Shown: one piece after another, positions 23,674 through 36,484 of the stretch | Layout of the letters: the number at the start of each line of letters is the position of its first letter | Position numbering within the stretch: the first letter of the stretch is position 1 | Notes under the pieces: generated by a model | What the model was told of the DNA's origin: nothing | Databases searched by the model: none | The model's input: only the letters and a program-made list of their open reading frames with translations | Source of the DNA: Prosopocoilus inquinatus | Taxonomy: Eukaryota; Arthropoda; Insecta; Coleoptera; Lucanidae | Direction of reading: 5' to 3' | Assembly (NCBI GenBank): GCA_036172665.1 | Contig: CM069873.1 | Coordinates: 35,888,001-35,952,000, forward strand | Length of the DNA stretch: 64,000 bases | Program-made: the position numbers and the translations under genes

Positions 23674-26600
23674 ATCGATCCTTACTCATCTATCATGTTA
23701 TTTGACGTTTGGATGGACTCCAGTAACTCTGATGTCAGATACAAAGTTCTCGGACGCAGCAGAAGCTGGAAATAGTTTTGAACGAAACAACACGTATTAT
23801 CGTTGTTCCTGTGATGTATCTAATCGATCCTTACTTATCTATCATGTTATTTGAAGTTTGGATGGTCTCCAGTAACTCTGATGTGAGATACAAAGTTTTC
23901 GGACGCAGCAGAAGCTGGAGATAGTTTTAAACGAAACAACACGCATTAGCGTTTTTCCTGTGATGTATCTAATCGATCCTTACTCATCTATCATGTTATT
24001 TTTCGTTTCGATGGACTCCAGTAACTCTGATGTGAGATACAAAGCTTTCGGACGCAGCAGAAGCTGGAAATAGTTTTGAACGAAACAACACGTATTAGCG
24101 TTGTTCCTGTGATGTATCTAATCGATCCTTACTTAGCTACTATGTTATTTGACGCTTCGATGGACTCCAATAACTCTGATGTGAGATACAAAGTTTTCGG
24201 ACGCAGCAGAAGCTGGAAATAGTTTTAAACGAAACAATACGCATTAGCGTTGTTCCTGTGATCTATCTAATCGATCCTTACTCATCTATCATGTTATTTG
24301 GCGTTTCGATGGACTCCAGTAACTCTGATGTGAGATACAAAGTTTACGGACGCAGCAGAAGCTGGAAATAGTTTTAAACGAAACAACACGCATTACCGTT
24401 GTTCCTGTGATGTATCTAATCGATCCTTACTCATCTATCATGTTATTTGGCGTTTCGATGGACTCCAGTAACTCTGATGTGAGATACAAAGTTCTCGGAC
24501 GCAGCTGAAGCTAGATATAGTTTTAAACGAAACAACACGCATTAGCGTTGTTCCTGTGATGTATTTAATCGATCCTTACTCATCTATCATGATATTTGAC
24601 GTTTGAATGGACTCCAGTAACTCTGATGTGAGATACAAAGTTCTCGGACGCTGCAGAAGCTGGAAATACTTTTAAACGAAACAACACGCATTAGCGTTGT
24701 TCCTGTGATGTATCTAATCGATCCTTACTCATCTATCATTATATTTGACGTTTGGATGGACTACAGTAACTCTGATGTGAGATACAAAGTTTACAGACGC
24801 AGCAGAAGCTGGAAATAGTTTTAATCGAAACAACACGAATTAGCGTTGTTCCTGTGATGTATCTAATCGATCCTTACTCATCTATCATGTTATTTGGCGT
24901 CTCGATGGACTCCAGTAACTCTGATGTGAGATACAAAGTTTTCGGACGCAGCAGAAGCTGGAAATAGTTTTGAACGAAACAACACGCATTAGCGTTGTTC
25001 CTGTGATGTATCTAATCGATCCTTACTCATCTATCATGTTATTTGGCGTTTCGATGGACTCCAGAAACTTTGATGTGAGATACGAAGTTCTCGGACGCAG
25101 CTGAAGCTGGAAATAATTTTAAATGAAACAACACGTACTAGCGTTGTTCCTGTGATATATCTAATCGATCCTTACTCATCTATCATGTTATTTGACGTTT
25201 GGATGGACTCCAGTAACTCTGATGTGAGGTACAAAGTTTTCGGACGCAGCAGAAGCTGGAAATAGTTTTAAATGAAACAACACGCATTAGCGTTGTTCCT
25301 GTGATGTATCTAATGGATCCTTACTCATCTATCATGTTATTTGACGTTTCGATGGACTCTAGTAACTCTGATGTCAGATACGAAGTTTTTGGACGCAGCA
25401 GGAGCTGGAAATAGTTTTAAACGAAACAACACGTATTAGCGTTGTTCCTGTGATGTATCTAATCGATCCTTACTCATCTATCATGTTATTTGACGTTTGG
25501 ATGGACTCCAGTAACTCTGATGTGAGATACAAAGTATTCGGACGCAGCAGAAGCTGGAAATAGTTTTAAACGAAACAACACGCATTAGCGTTGTTCCTGT
25601 GATGTATCTAATCGATCCTTACTCATCTATCATGTTATTTGGCGTTTCGATGGACTCTAGTAACTCTGATGTCAGATACGAAGTTTTTGGACGCAGCAGG
25701 AGCTGGAAATAGTTTTAAACGAAACAACACGTATTAGCGTTGTTCCTGTGATGTATCTAATCGATCCTTACTCATCTATCATGTTATTTGACGTTTGGAT
25801 GGACTCCAGTAACTCTGATGTGAGATACAAAGTATTCGGACGCAGCAGAAGCTGGAAATAGTTTTAAACGAAACAACACGCATTAGCGTTGTTCCTGTGA
25901 TGTATCTAATCGATCCTTACTCATCTATCATGTTATTTGGCGTTTCGATGGACTCCAGTAACTCTGATGTGAGATACAAAGTTTTCGGACGCAGCAGAAG
26001 CTGGAAATAGTTTTGAACGAAACAACACGTATTAGCGTTGTTCCTGTGATGTATCTAATCGATCCTTACTCATCTATCATGTTATTTGGCGTTTCGATGG
26101 ACTCCAGTAACTCTGATGTGAGATACAAAGTTCTCGGACGCAGCTGAAGCTAGAAATAGTTTTGAACGAAACAACACGTATTAGCGTTGTTCCTGTGATG
26201 TATCTAATCGATCCTTACTTATCTACTATGTTATTTGAAGTTTCGATGAACTCCAGTAACTCTGATGTGAGATACGAAATTTTCGAACGCAGCAGAATCT
26301 GGAAATAGTTTTAAATGAAACAACACGTATTAGCGTTGTTCCTGTGATGTATCTAATCGATCCTTACTTACCTATCATGTTATCTGACGTTTCGATGGAC
26401 TCCAGTAACTCTAATGTGAGATACGAAATTTTCGGGCGCAGCAGAAGCTGGAAATAGTTTTGAACGAAACAACACGTATTAGCGTTGTTCCTGTGATGTA
26501 TCTAATCGATCCTTACTTATCTACTATGTTATTTGAAGTTTCGATGGACTCCAGTAACTCTGATGTGAGATACGAAATTTTCGAACGCAGCAGAATCTGG

Positions 26601-27098
26601 AAATAGTTTTAAATGAAACAACACGCATTAGCGTTGTTCCTGTGATGTATCTAATCGATCCTTACTCATCTATCATGTTATTTGACGTTTCGATGGACTC
26701 TAGTAACTCTGATGTGAGATACGAAGTTTTTGGACGCAGCAGGAGCTGGAAATAGTTTTAAACGAAACAACACGTATTAGCGTTGTTCCTGTGATGTATC
26801 TAATCGCTCCTTACTTAGCTACTATGTTATTTGACGTTTCGATGGACTCCAGTAACTCTAAGGTGAGATACGAAATTTTCGGACGCAGCAGAAGCTGGAA
26901 ATAGTTTTAAACGAAACAACACGTATTAGCGTTGTTCCTGTGATGTATCTAATCGATCCTTACTCATCTATCATGTTATTTGACGTTTGGATGGACTCCA
27001 GTAACTGATGTGAGATACAAAGTTCTCGGACGCAGCAGAAGCTGGAAATAGTTTTGAACGAAACAACACGTATTAGCGTTGTTCCTGTGATGTATCTA
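23674..27098. repeat. Diverged continuation of the 35-monomer unit
   Basis: The order of private variants follows unit B from about 8627 to the 147-bp monomer at 11458. The series is GATGTCAGATAC, TTGAAGTTTGG with GGTCTCC, ATTTTTCG, GACGCTTCG with CCAATAAC, GCTGAAGCTAGATATAG, TTGAATGG with TACTTTTAAAC, ATTATATTTG with TTACAGACGC, GTGAGGTAC, TAATGGATCC and TTGAAGTTTCGATGAAC. It ends in the AGTAACTGATG monomer at 26952-27098, as the B copy does. There is an extra GAAACTTTG monomer near 25070 and a local doubling near 25.3-25.9 kb. Every unit except the last is 149 bp. Confidence 0.8.
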
Positions 27099-30000
27099 AT
27101 CGGTCCTTACTTATCTATCATGTTATCTGACGTTTGGATGGACTCCAGTAACTCTGATATGAGATACAATGTTTTCGGACGCAGCAGAAGCTGGAGATAG
27201 TTTTAAACGAAACAACACGCATTAGCGTTGTTCCTGTGATGTATCTAATCGATCCTTACTCATCTATCATGTTATTTGACGTTTGGATGGACTCCAGTAA
27301 CTCTGATGTCAGATACAAAGTTCTCGGACGCAGCAGAAGCTGGAAATAGTTTTGAACGAAACAACACGTATTATCGTTGTTCCTGTGATGTATCTAATCG
27401 ATCCTTACTCATCTATCATGTTATTTGAGGTTTGGATGGACTCCAGTAACTCTGATGTGAGATACAATGTTCTCGGACGCAGCAGAAGCTGGAAATAGTT
27501 TTGAACGAAACAACACGCATTACCGTTGTTCCTGTGATGTATCTAATCGATCCTTACTCATCTATCATGTTATTTGACGTTTGAATGGACTCCAGTAACT
27601 CTGATGTGAGATACAAAGTTCTCGGACGCAGCAGAAGCTGGAAATACTTTTAAACGAAACAACACGCATTAGCGTTGTTCCTGTGATGTATCTAATCGAT
27701 CCTTACTCATCTATCATGTTATTTGGCGTCTCGATGGACTCCAGTAACTCTGATGTGAGATACAAAGTTTTCGGACGCAGCAGAAGCTGGAAATAGTTTT
27801 AAACGAAACAACACGCATTAGCGTTGTTCCTGTGATGTATCTAATCGATCCTTACTCACCTATCATGTTATTTGGCGTTTCGATGGACTCCAGAAACTTT
27901 GATGTGAGATACGAAGTTCTCGGACGCAGCTGAAGCTGGAAATAGTTTTAAATGAAACAACACGTACTAGCGTTGTTCCTGTGATATATCTAATCGATCC
28001 TTACTCATCTATCATGTTATTTGACGTTTGGATGGACTCCAGTAACTCTGATGTGAGGTACAAAGTTTTCGGACGCAGCAGAAGCTGGAAATAGTTTTAA
28101 ATGAAACTACACGCATTAGCGTTGTTCCTGTGATGTATCTAATCGATCCTTACTCATCTATCATGTTATTTGACGTTTGGATGGACTCCAGTAACTCTGA
28201 TGTCAGATACAAAGTTCTCGGACGCAGCAGAAGCTGGAAATAGTTTTGAACGAAACAACACGTATTATCGTTGTTCCTGTGATGTATCTAATCGATCCTT
28301 ACTCATCTATCATGTTATTTGGCGTCTCGATGGACTCCAGTAACTCTGATGTGAGATACAAAGTTTTCGGACGCAGCAGAAGCTGGAAATAGTTTTAATC
28401 GAAACAACACGCATTAGCGTTGTTCCTGTGATGTATCTAATCGATCCTTACTCATCTATCATGTTATTTGACGTTTGAATGGACTCCAGTAACTCTGATG
28501 TGAGATACAAAGTTCTCGGACGCAGCAGAAGCTGGAAATACTTTTAAACGAAACAACACGCATTAGCGTTGTTCCTGTGATGTATCTAATCGATCCTTAC
28601 TCATCTATCATGTTATTTGGCGTCTCGATGGACTCCAGTAACTCTGATGTGAGATACAAAGTTCTTGGACGCAGCAGGAGCTGGAAATAGTTTTAAACGA
28701 AACAACACGTATTAGCGTTGTTCCTGTGATGTATCTAATCGATCCTTACTCATCCATCATGTTATTTGAGGTTTGGATGGACTCCAGTAACTCTGATGTG
28801 AGATACAATGTTCTCGGACGCAGCAGAAGCTGGAAATAGTTTTGAACGAAACAACACGTATTAGCGTTGTTCCTGTGATGTATCTAATCGATCCTTACTC
28901 ATCTATCATGTTATTTGACGTTTGGATGGACTCCAGTAACTCTGATGTGAGATACAAAGTTTTCGGACGCAGCAGAAGCTGGAAATAGTTTTAAACGAAA
29001 CAACACGCATTACCGTTGTTCCTGTGATGTATCTAATCGATCCTTACTCATCTATCATGTTATTTGGCGTCTCGATGGACTCCAGTAACTGATGTGAGAT
29101 ACAAAGTTTTCGGACGCAGCAGAAGCTGGAAATAGTTTTAATCGAAACAACACGCATTAGCGTTGTTCCTGTGATGTATCTAATCAATCCTTACTCATCT
29201 ATCATGTTATTTGACGTTTGGATGGACTCCAGTAGCTCTGATGTGAGATACAAAGTTCTCGGACGCAGCAGAAGCTGGAAATAGTTTTGAACGAAACAAA
29301 ACGTATTAGCGTTGTTCCTGTGATGTATCTAATCGATCCTTACTTATCTACTATGTTATTTGACGTTTCGATGGACTCTAGTAACTCTGATGTGAGATAC
29401 GAAATTTTCGATCCTAGCAGAATCGGGAAATAGTTTTAAATGAAACAACACGCATTAGCGTTGTTCCTGTGATGTATCTAATCGATCCTTACTCATCTAT
29501 CATGTTATTTGACGTTTGGATGGACTCCAGTAACTCTGATGTGAGATACAAAGTTCTCGGACGCAGCAGAAGCTGGAAATAGTTTTGAACGAAACAACAC
29601 GTATTAGCGTTGTTCCTGTGATGTATCTAATCGATCCTTACTCATCTATCATGTTATTTGACGTTTGGATGGACTCCAGTAACTCTGATGTGAGATACAA
29701 AGTTTTCGGACGCAGCAGAAGCTGGAAATAGTTTTAAACGAAACAACACGCATTACCGTTGTTCCTGTGATGTATCTAATCGATCCTTACTCATCTATCA
29801 TGTTATTTGGCGTCTCGATGGACTCCAGTAACTCTGATGTGAGATACAAGGGTTTCGGACGCAGCAGAAGCTGGAAATAGTTTTAAACGAAACAACACGC
29901 ATTAGCGTTGTTCCTGTGATGTATCTAATCGATCCTTACTCATCTATCATGTTATTTGACGTTTCGATGGACTCTAGTACCTCTGATGTGAGATATGAAG

Positions 30001-33000
30001 TTTTTGGACGCAGCAGGAGCTGGAAATAGTTTTAAACGAAACAACACGTATTAGCGTTGTTCCTGTGATGTATCTAATCGATCCTTATTTATTTATCATG
30101 TTATTTGACGTATCGATGGACTCTAGTAACTCTGATGTGAGATACGAAGTTTTTGGGCGCAGCAGGACCTGGAATTAGTTTTAAACGAAGCAACACGTAT
30201 TAGCGTTGTTCCTGTGATGTATCTAATAGATCCTTACTTAGCTACTATGTTATTTGACGTTTCGATGGACTCCAGTATCTCTAATGTGAGATACGAAATT
30301 TTCGGACGCAGCAGAAGCTGGAAATAGTTTTAAACGAAACAACACGCATTAGCGTTGTTCCTGTGATGAATCTAATCGATCCTTACTCATCTATCATGTT
30401 ATTTGACGTTTCGATGGACTCCAGTAACTCTAATGTGAGATACGAAATTTTCGGGCGCAGCAGAAGCTGGAAATAGTTTTAAATGAAACAACACGTATTA
30501 GCGTTGTTCCTGTGATGTATCTAATCGATCCTTACTCATCTATCATGTTATTTGACGTTTGGATGGACTCCAGTAACTCTGATGTGAGATACAAAGTTCT
30601 CGGACGCAGCAGAAGCTGGAAATAGTTTTGAACGAAACAACACGTATTAGCGTTGTTCCTGTGATGTATCTAATCGATCCTTACTTATCTATCATGTTAT
30701 TTGACGTTTGGATGGACTCCAGTAACTCTGATGTGAGATACAAAATTTTCGGACGCAGCAGAAGCTGGAAATAGTTTTAAACGAAACAACACACATTAGC
30801 GTTGTTTCTGTGCTGTATCTAATTGATCCTTACTTATCTATCATGTTATTTGACGTTTCGATGGACTCCAGTAACTCTGATGTGAGATACAAAGTTTTCG
30901 GACGCAGCAGAAGCTGGAAATAGTTTTGAACGAAACAACACGTATTAGCGTTGCTCCTGTGATGTATCTAATCGATCCTTACTTAGCTACTATGTTATTT
31001 GACGTTTCGATGGACTCCAATAACTCTGATGTGAGATACAAAGTTTTCGGACGCAGCAGAAGCTGGAAATAGTTTTGAACGAAACAACACGCATTAGCGT
31101 TGTTCCTGTGATGTATCTAATCGATCCTTACTCATCTATCATTATATTTGACGTTTGGATGGACTACAGTAACTCTGATGTCAGATACAAAGTTTACGGA
31201 CGCAGCAGAAGCTGGAAATAGTTTTGAACGAAACAACACGTATTAGCGTTGTTCCTGTGATGTATCTAATCGATCCTTACTTATCTACTATGTTATTTGA
31301 CGTTTCGATGGACTCTAGTAACTCTGATGTGAGATACAAAATTTTCGGACGCAGCAGAAGCTGGAAATAGTTTTAAACGAAACAGCACACATTAGCGTTG
31401 TTTCTGTGCTGTATCTAATTGATCCTTACTTATCTATCATGTTATTTGACGTTTGGATGGACTCCAGTAACTCTGATGTGAGATACAAAATTTTCGGACG
31501 CAGCAGAAGCTGGAAATAGTTTTAAACGAAACAACACACATTAGCGTTGTTTCTGTGCTGTATCTAATTGATCCTTACTTATCTATCATGTTATTTGACG
31601 TTTCGATGGACTCCAGTAACTCTGATGTGAGATACAAAGTTTTCGGACGCAGCAGAAGCTGGAAATAGTTTTGAACGAAACAACACGTATTAGCGTTGTT
31701 CCTGTGATGTATCTAATCGATCCTTACTCATCTATCATGTTATTTGGCGTCTCGATGGACTCCAGTATCTCTGATGTGAGATACAAAGTTTTCGGACGCA
31801 GCAGAAGCTGGAAATAGTTTTAATCGAAACAACACGCATTACCGTTGTTCCTGTGATGTATCTAATCGATCCTTACTCATCTATCATGTTATTTGACGTT
31901 TGGATGGACTCCAGTAACTCTGATGTGAGATACAAAGTTCTCGGACGCAGCAGAAGCTGGAAATAGTTTTGAACGAAACAAAACGTATTAGCGTTGTTCC
32001 TGTGATGTATCTAATTGATCCTTACTTATCTACTATGTTATTTGACGTTTCGATGGACTCTAGTAACTCTGATGTGAGATACGAAATTTTCGATCGTAGC
32101 AGAATCTGGAAATAGTTTTAAATGAAACAACACGCATTAGCGTTGTTCCTGTGATGTATCTAATCGATCCTTACTCATCTATCATGTTATTTGACGTTTG
32201 GATGGACTCCAGTAACTCTGATGTGAGATACAAAGTTCTCGGACGCAGCAGAAGCTGGAAATAGTTTTGAACGAAACAACACCTATTAGCGTTGTTCCTG
32301 TGATGTATCTAATCGATCCTTACTCATCTATCATGTTATTTGACGTTTGGATGGACTTCAGTAACTCTGGTGTGAGATACAAAGTTTTCGGACGCAGTAG
32401 AAGCTGGAAATAGTTTTAAACGAAACAACACGCATTACCGTTGTTCCTGTGATGTATCTAATCGATCCTTACTCATCTATCATGTTATTTGGCGTTTCGA
32501 TGGACTCCAGTAAGTCTAATGTGAGATACGAAATTTTCGGGCGCAGCAGAAGCTGGAAATAGTTTTAAACGAAACAACACGCATTAGCGTTGTTCCTGTG
32601 ATGTATCTAATCGATCCTTACTCATCTATCATGTTATTTGACGTTTCGATGGACTCCAGTAACTCTAATGTGAGATACGAAATTTTCGGACGCAGCAGAA
32701 GCTGGAAATAGTTTTAAACGAAACACCACGCATTAGCGTTGTTCCTGTGATGTATCTAATCGATCCTTACTCATCTATCATGTTATTTGACGTTTCGATG
32801 GACTCTAGTAACTCTGATGTGAGATACGAATTTCTTGGACGCAGCAGGAGCTGGAAATAGTTTTAAACGAAACAACACGTATTAGCGTTGTTCCTGTGAT
32901 GTATCTAATCGATCCTTACTCATCTATCATGTTATTTGACGTTTGGATGGACTCCAGTAACTCTGATGTGAGATACAAAGTTCTCGGACGCAGCAGAAGC

Positions 33001-33354
33001 TGGAAATAGTTTTGAACGAAACAACACGTATTAGCGTTGTTCCTGTGATGTATCTAATCGATCCTTACTTATCTATCATATTATTTGACGTTTGGATGGA
33101 CTCCAGTAACTCTGATGTGAGATACAAAATTTTCGGACGCAGCAGAAGCTGGAAATAGTTTTAAACGAAACAACACGTATTAGCGTTGTTCCTGTGATGT
33201 ATCTAATCGATCCTTACTCATCTATCATGTTATTTGACGTTTGGATGGACTCCAGTAACTCTGATGTGAGATACAAAGTTCTCGGACGCAGCAGAAGCTG
33301 GAAATAGTTTTGAACGAAACAACACGTATTAGCGTTGTTCCTGTGATGTATCTA
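27099..33354. repeat. Mosaic region, 42 monomers
   Basis: Satellite only. It includes a 147-bp monomer at 29036-29182, one CGATCCTAGCAG variant near 29409, and three monomers with an altered junction core (see separate entry). The stretch around 31.86-32.5 kb (CGTATTAGCG with AAAACG, TAATTGATCC, TTCGATCGTAGCAG) matches 15.3-15.9 kb in order. No boundary, gene or foreign sequence is visible. Confidence 0.85.
30673..31566. repeat. Monomers with a mutated junction core
   Basis: Three monomers, ending at 30821, 31417 and 31566, read GTTTCTGTGCTG then TATCTAATTGATCC instead of GTTCCTGTGATG then TATCTAATCGATCC, and carry ACACATTAGCG upstream. These three linked changes fall in the otherwise least variable part of the repeat and remove the ATCGAT site. 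They are confined to this neighbourhood, so they look like a young local variant that has been copied at least twice. Confidence 0.8.
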
Positions 33355-34397
33355 ATCGATTCTTACTCATCTATCATGTTATTTGACGTTTGGATGGACT
33401 CCAGTAACTCTGATGTGAGATACAAAGTTCTCGGACGCAGCAGAAGCTGGAAATAGTTTTGAACGAAACAACACGTATTAGCGTTGTTCCTGTGATGTAT
33501 CTAATCGATCCTTACTTATCTACTATGTTATTTGACGTTTCGATGGACTCCAGTAACTCTGATGTGAGAGACGAAATTTTCGAACGCAGCAGAATCTGGA
33601 AATAGTTTTAAATGAAACAACACGCATTAGCGTTGTTCCTGTGATGTATCTAATCGATCCTTACTCATCTATAATGTTATTTGACGTTTCGATGGACTCT
33701 AGTAACTCTGATGTGAGATACGAAGTTTTTGGACGCAGCAGGAGCTGGAAATAGTTTTAAACGAAACAACACGTATTAGCGTTGTTCCTGTGATGTATCT
33801 AATCGATCCTTACTCATCTATCATGTTATTTGACGTTTGGATGGACTATAGTAACTCTGATGTGAGATACAAAGTTCTCGGACGCAGCAGAAGCTGGAAA
33901 TAGTTTTAAACGAAACAAAACGCATTAGCGTTGTTCCTGTGATGTATCTAATCGATCCTTACTCATCTATCATGTTATTTGACGTTTGGATGGACTCCAG
34001 TAACTCTGATGTGAGATACAAAGTTCTCGGACGCAGCAGAAGCTGGAAATAGTTTTGAAGGAAACAACACGTATTAACGTTGTTCCTGTGATGTATCTAA
34101 TCGATCCTTACTTATCTATCATGTTATTTGACGTTTGGATGGACTCCAGTAACTCTGATGTGAGATACAAAGTTTTCGGACGCAGCATAAGCTGGAGATA
34201 GTTTTAAACGAAACAACACGCATTAGCGTTGTTCCTGTGATGTATCTAATCGATCCTTATTCATCTATCATGTTATTTGGCGTTTCGATGGACTCCAGTA
34301 ACTCTGATGTGAGATACAAAGTTCTCGGACGCAGCAGAAGCTGGAAATAGTTTTGAACGAAACAACACGTATTAGCGTTGTTCCTGTGATGTATCTA
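33355..34397. repeat. Seven-monomer unit, copy 1 (1043 bp)
   Basis: The series is TCGATTCTTAC; CTTATCTACTATG with GAGAGACGAAA; CTATAATG with AGGAGCTGG; GGACTATAG with AAACAAAACGC; a TTTTGAAGG monomer with TATTAACG; GCATAAGCTGGAGATAG; and CCTTATTCATC with GGCGTTTCG. The same seven follow immediately at +1043 bp (7 x 149). Confidence 0.88.
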
Positions 34398-35440
34398 ATC
34401 GATTCTTACTCATCTATCATGTTATTTGACGTTTGGATGGACTCCAGTAACTCTGATGTGAGATACAAAGTTCTCGGACGCAGCAGAAGCTGGAAATAGT
34501 TTTGAACGAAACAACACGTATTAGCGTTGTTCCTGTGATGTATCTAATCGATCCTTACTTATCTACTATGTTATTTGACGTTTCGATGGACTCCAGTAAC
34601 TCTGATGTGAGAGACGAAATTTTCGAACGCAGCAGAATCTGGAAATAGTTTTAAATGAAACAACACGCATTAGCGTTGTTCCTGTGATGTATCTAATCGA
34701 TCCTTACTCATCTATAATGTTATTTGACGTTTCGATGGACTCTAGTAACTCTGATGTGAGATACGAAGTTTTTGGACGCAGCAGGAGCTGGAAATAGTTT
34801 TAAACGAAACAACACGTATTAGCGTTGTTCCTGTGATGTATCTAATCGATCCTTACTCATCTATCATGTTATTTGATGTTTGGATGGACTATAGTAACTC
34901 TGATGTGAGATACAAAGTTCTCGGACGCAGCAGAAGCTGGAAATAGTTTTAAACGAAACAAAACGCATTAGCGTTGTTCCTGTGATGTATCTAATCGATC
35001 CTTACTCATCTATCATGTTATTTGACGTTTGGATGGACTCCAGTAACTCTGATGTGAGATACAAAGTTCTCGGACGCAGCAGAAGCTGGAAATAGTTTTG
35101 AAGGAAACAACACGTATTAACGTTGTTCCTGTGATGTATCTAATCGATCCTTACTTATCTATCATGTTATTTGACGTTTGGATGGACTCCAGTAACTCTG
35201 ATGTGAGATACAAAGTTTTCGGACGCAGCATAAGCTGGAGATAGTTTTAAACGAAACAACACGCATTAGCGTTGTTCCTGTGATGTATCTAATCGATCCT
35301 TATTCATCTATCATGTTATTTGGCGTTTCGATGGACTCCAGTAACTCTGATGTGAGATACAAAGTTCTCGGACGCAGCAGAAGCTGGAAATAGTTTTAAA
35401 CGAAACAACACGCATTACCGTTGTTCCTGTGATGTATCTA
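34398..35440. repeat. Seven-monomer unit, copy 2 (1043 bp)
   Basis: Tandem copy of 33355-34397 with few changes, for example TTTGATGTTTGG near 34872 in place of TTTGACGTTTGG. The segment from 34398 onward is also the source-like match for the right end of the window (62209-64000, offset 27811). Confidence 0.88.
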
Positions 35441-36185
35441 ATCGATCCTTACTCATCTATCATGTTATTTGGCGTTTCGATGGACTCCAGTAACTCTGAT
35501 GTGAGATACAAAGTTCTCGGACGCAGCAGAAGCTGGAAATAGTTTTAAACGAAACAACACGTATTAGCGTTGTTCCTGTGATGTATCTAATCGATCCTTG
35601 TTTATCTATCATGTTATTTGACGTTTCCATGGACTCTAGTAATTCTGATGTGACATACGAAGTTTTTGGGCGCAGCAGGAGCTGGAAATAGTTTTAAAAG
35701 AAGCAACACGTATTAGCGTTGGTCCTGTGATGTATCTAATCGATCCTTACTTAGCTACTATGTTATTTGACGTTTCGATGGACTCCAGTAACTCTAATGT
35801 GAGATACGAAATTTTCGGACGCAGCAGAAGCTGGAAATAGTTTTAAACGAAACAACACGTATTAGCGTTGTTCCTGTGATGTATCTAATCGATCCTTACT
35901 CATCTATCATGTTATTTGACGTTTGGATGGACTCTAGTAACTCTGATGTGAGATACGAAATTTTCGATCGTAGCAGAATCTGGAAATAGTTTTAAATGAA
36001 ACAACACGCATTATCGTTGTTCCTGTGATGTATCTAATCGATCCTTACTCATCTATCATGTTATTTGACGTTTGGATGGACTCCAGTAACTCTGATGTGA
36101 GATACAAAGTTCTCGGACGCAGCAGAAGCTGGAAATAGTTTTGAACGAAACAACACCTATTAGCGTTGTTCCTGTGATGTATCTA

Positions 36186-36335
36186 ATCGATCCTTACTCA
36201 TCTATCATGTTATTTGACGTTTGGATGGACTCCAGTAACTCTGATGTGAGATACAAAGTTCTCGGACGCAGCAGAAGCTGGAAATAGGTTTTGAACGAAA
36301 CAACACGTATTAGCGTTGTTCCTGTGATGTATCTA
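36186..36335. repeat. 150-bp monomer with G insertion (AAATAGGTTTTG)
   Basis: First of five monomers in which AAATAGTTTTG has gained a G. The others are 39873-40022, 41361-41510, 47316-47465 and 52974-53123. Three of the later ones sit after a monomer with CACCTATTAGCG and before one with CTTATCTACTATG and GAGACGAAA, so they mark the same position in successive higher-order units. Confidence 0.9.
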
Positions 36336-36484
36336 ATCGATCCTTACTTATCTACTATGTTATTTGACGTTTCGATGGACTCCAGTAACTCTGATGTGAG
36401 AGACGAAATTTTCGAACGCAGCAGAATCTGGAAATAGTTTTAAATGAAACAACACGCATTAGCGTTGTTCCTGTGATGTATCTA

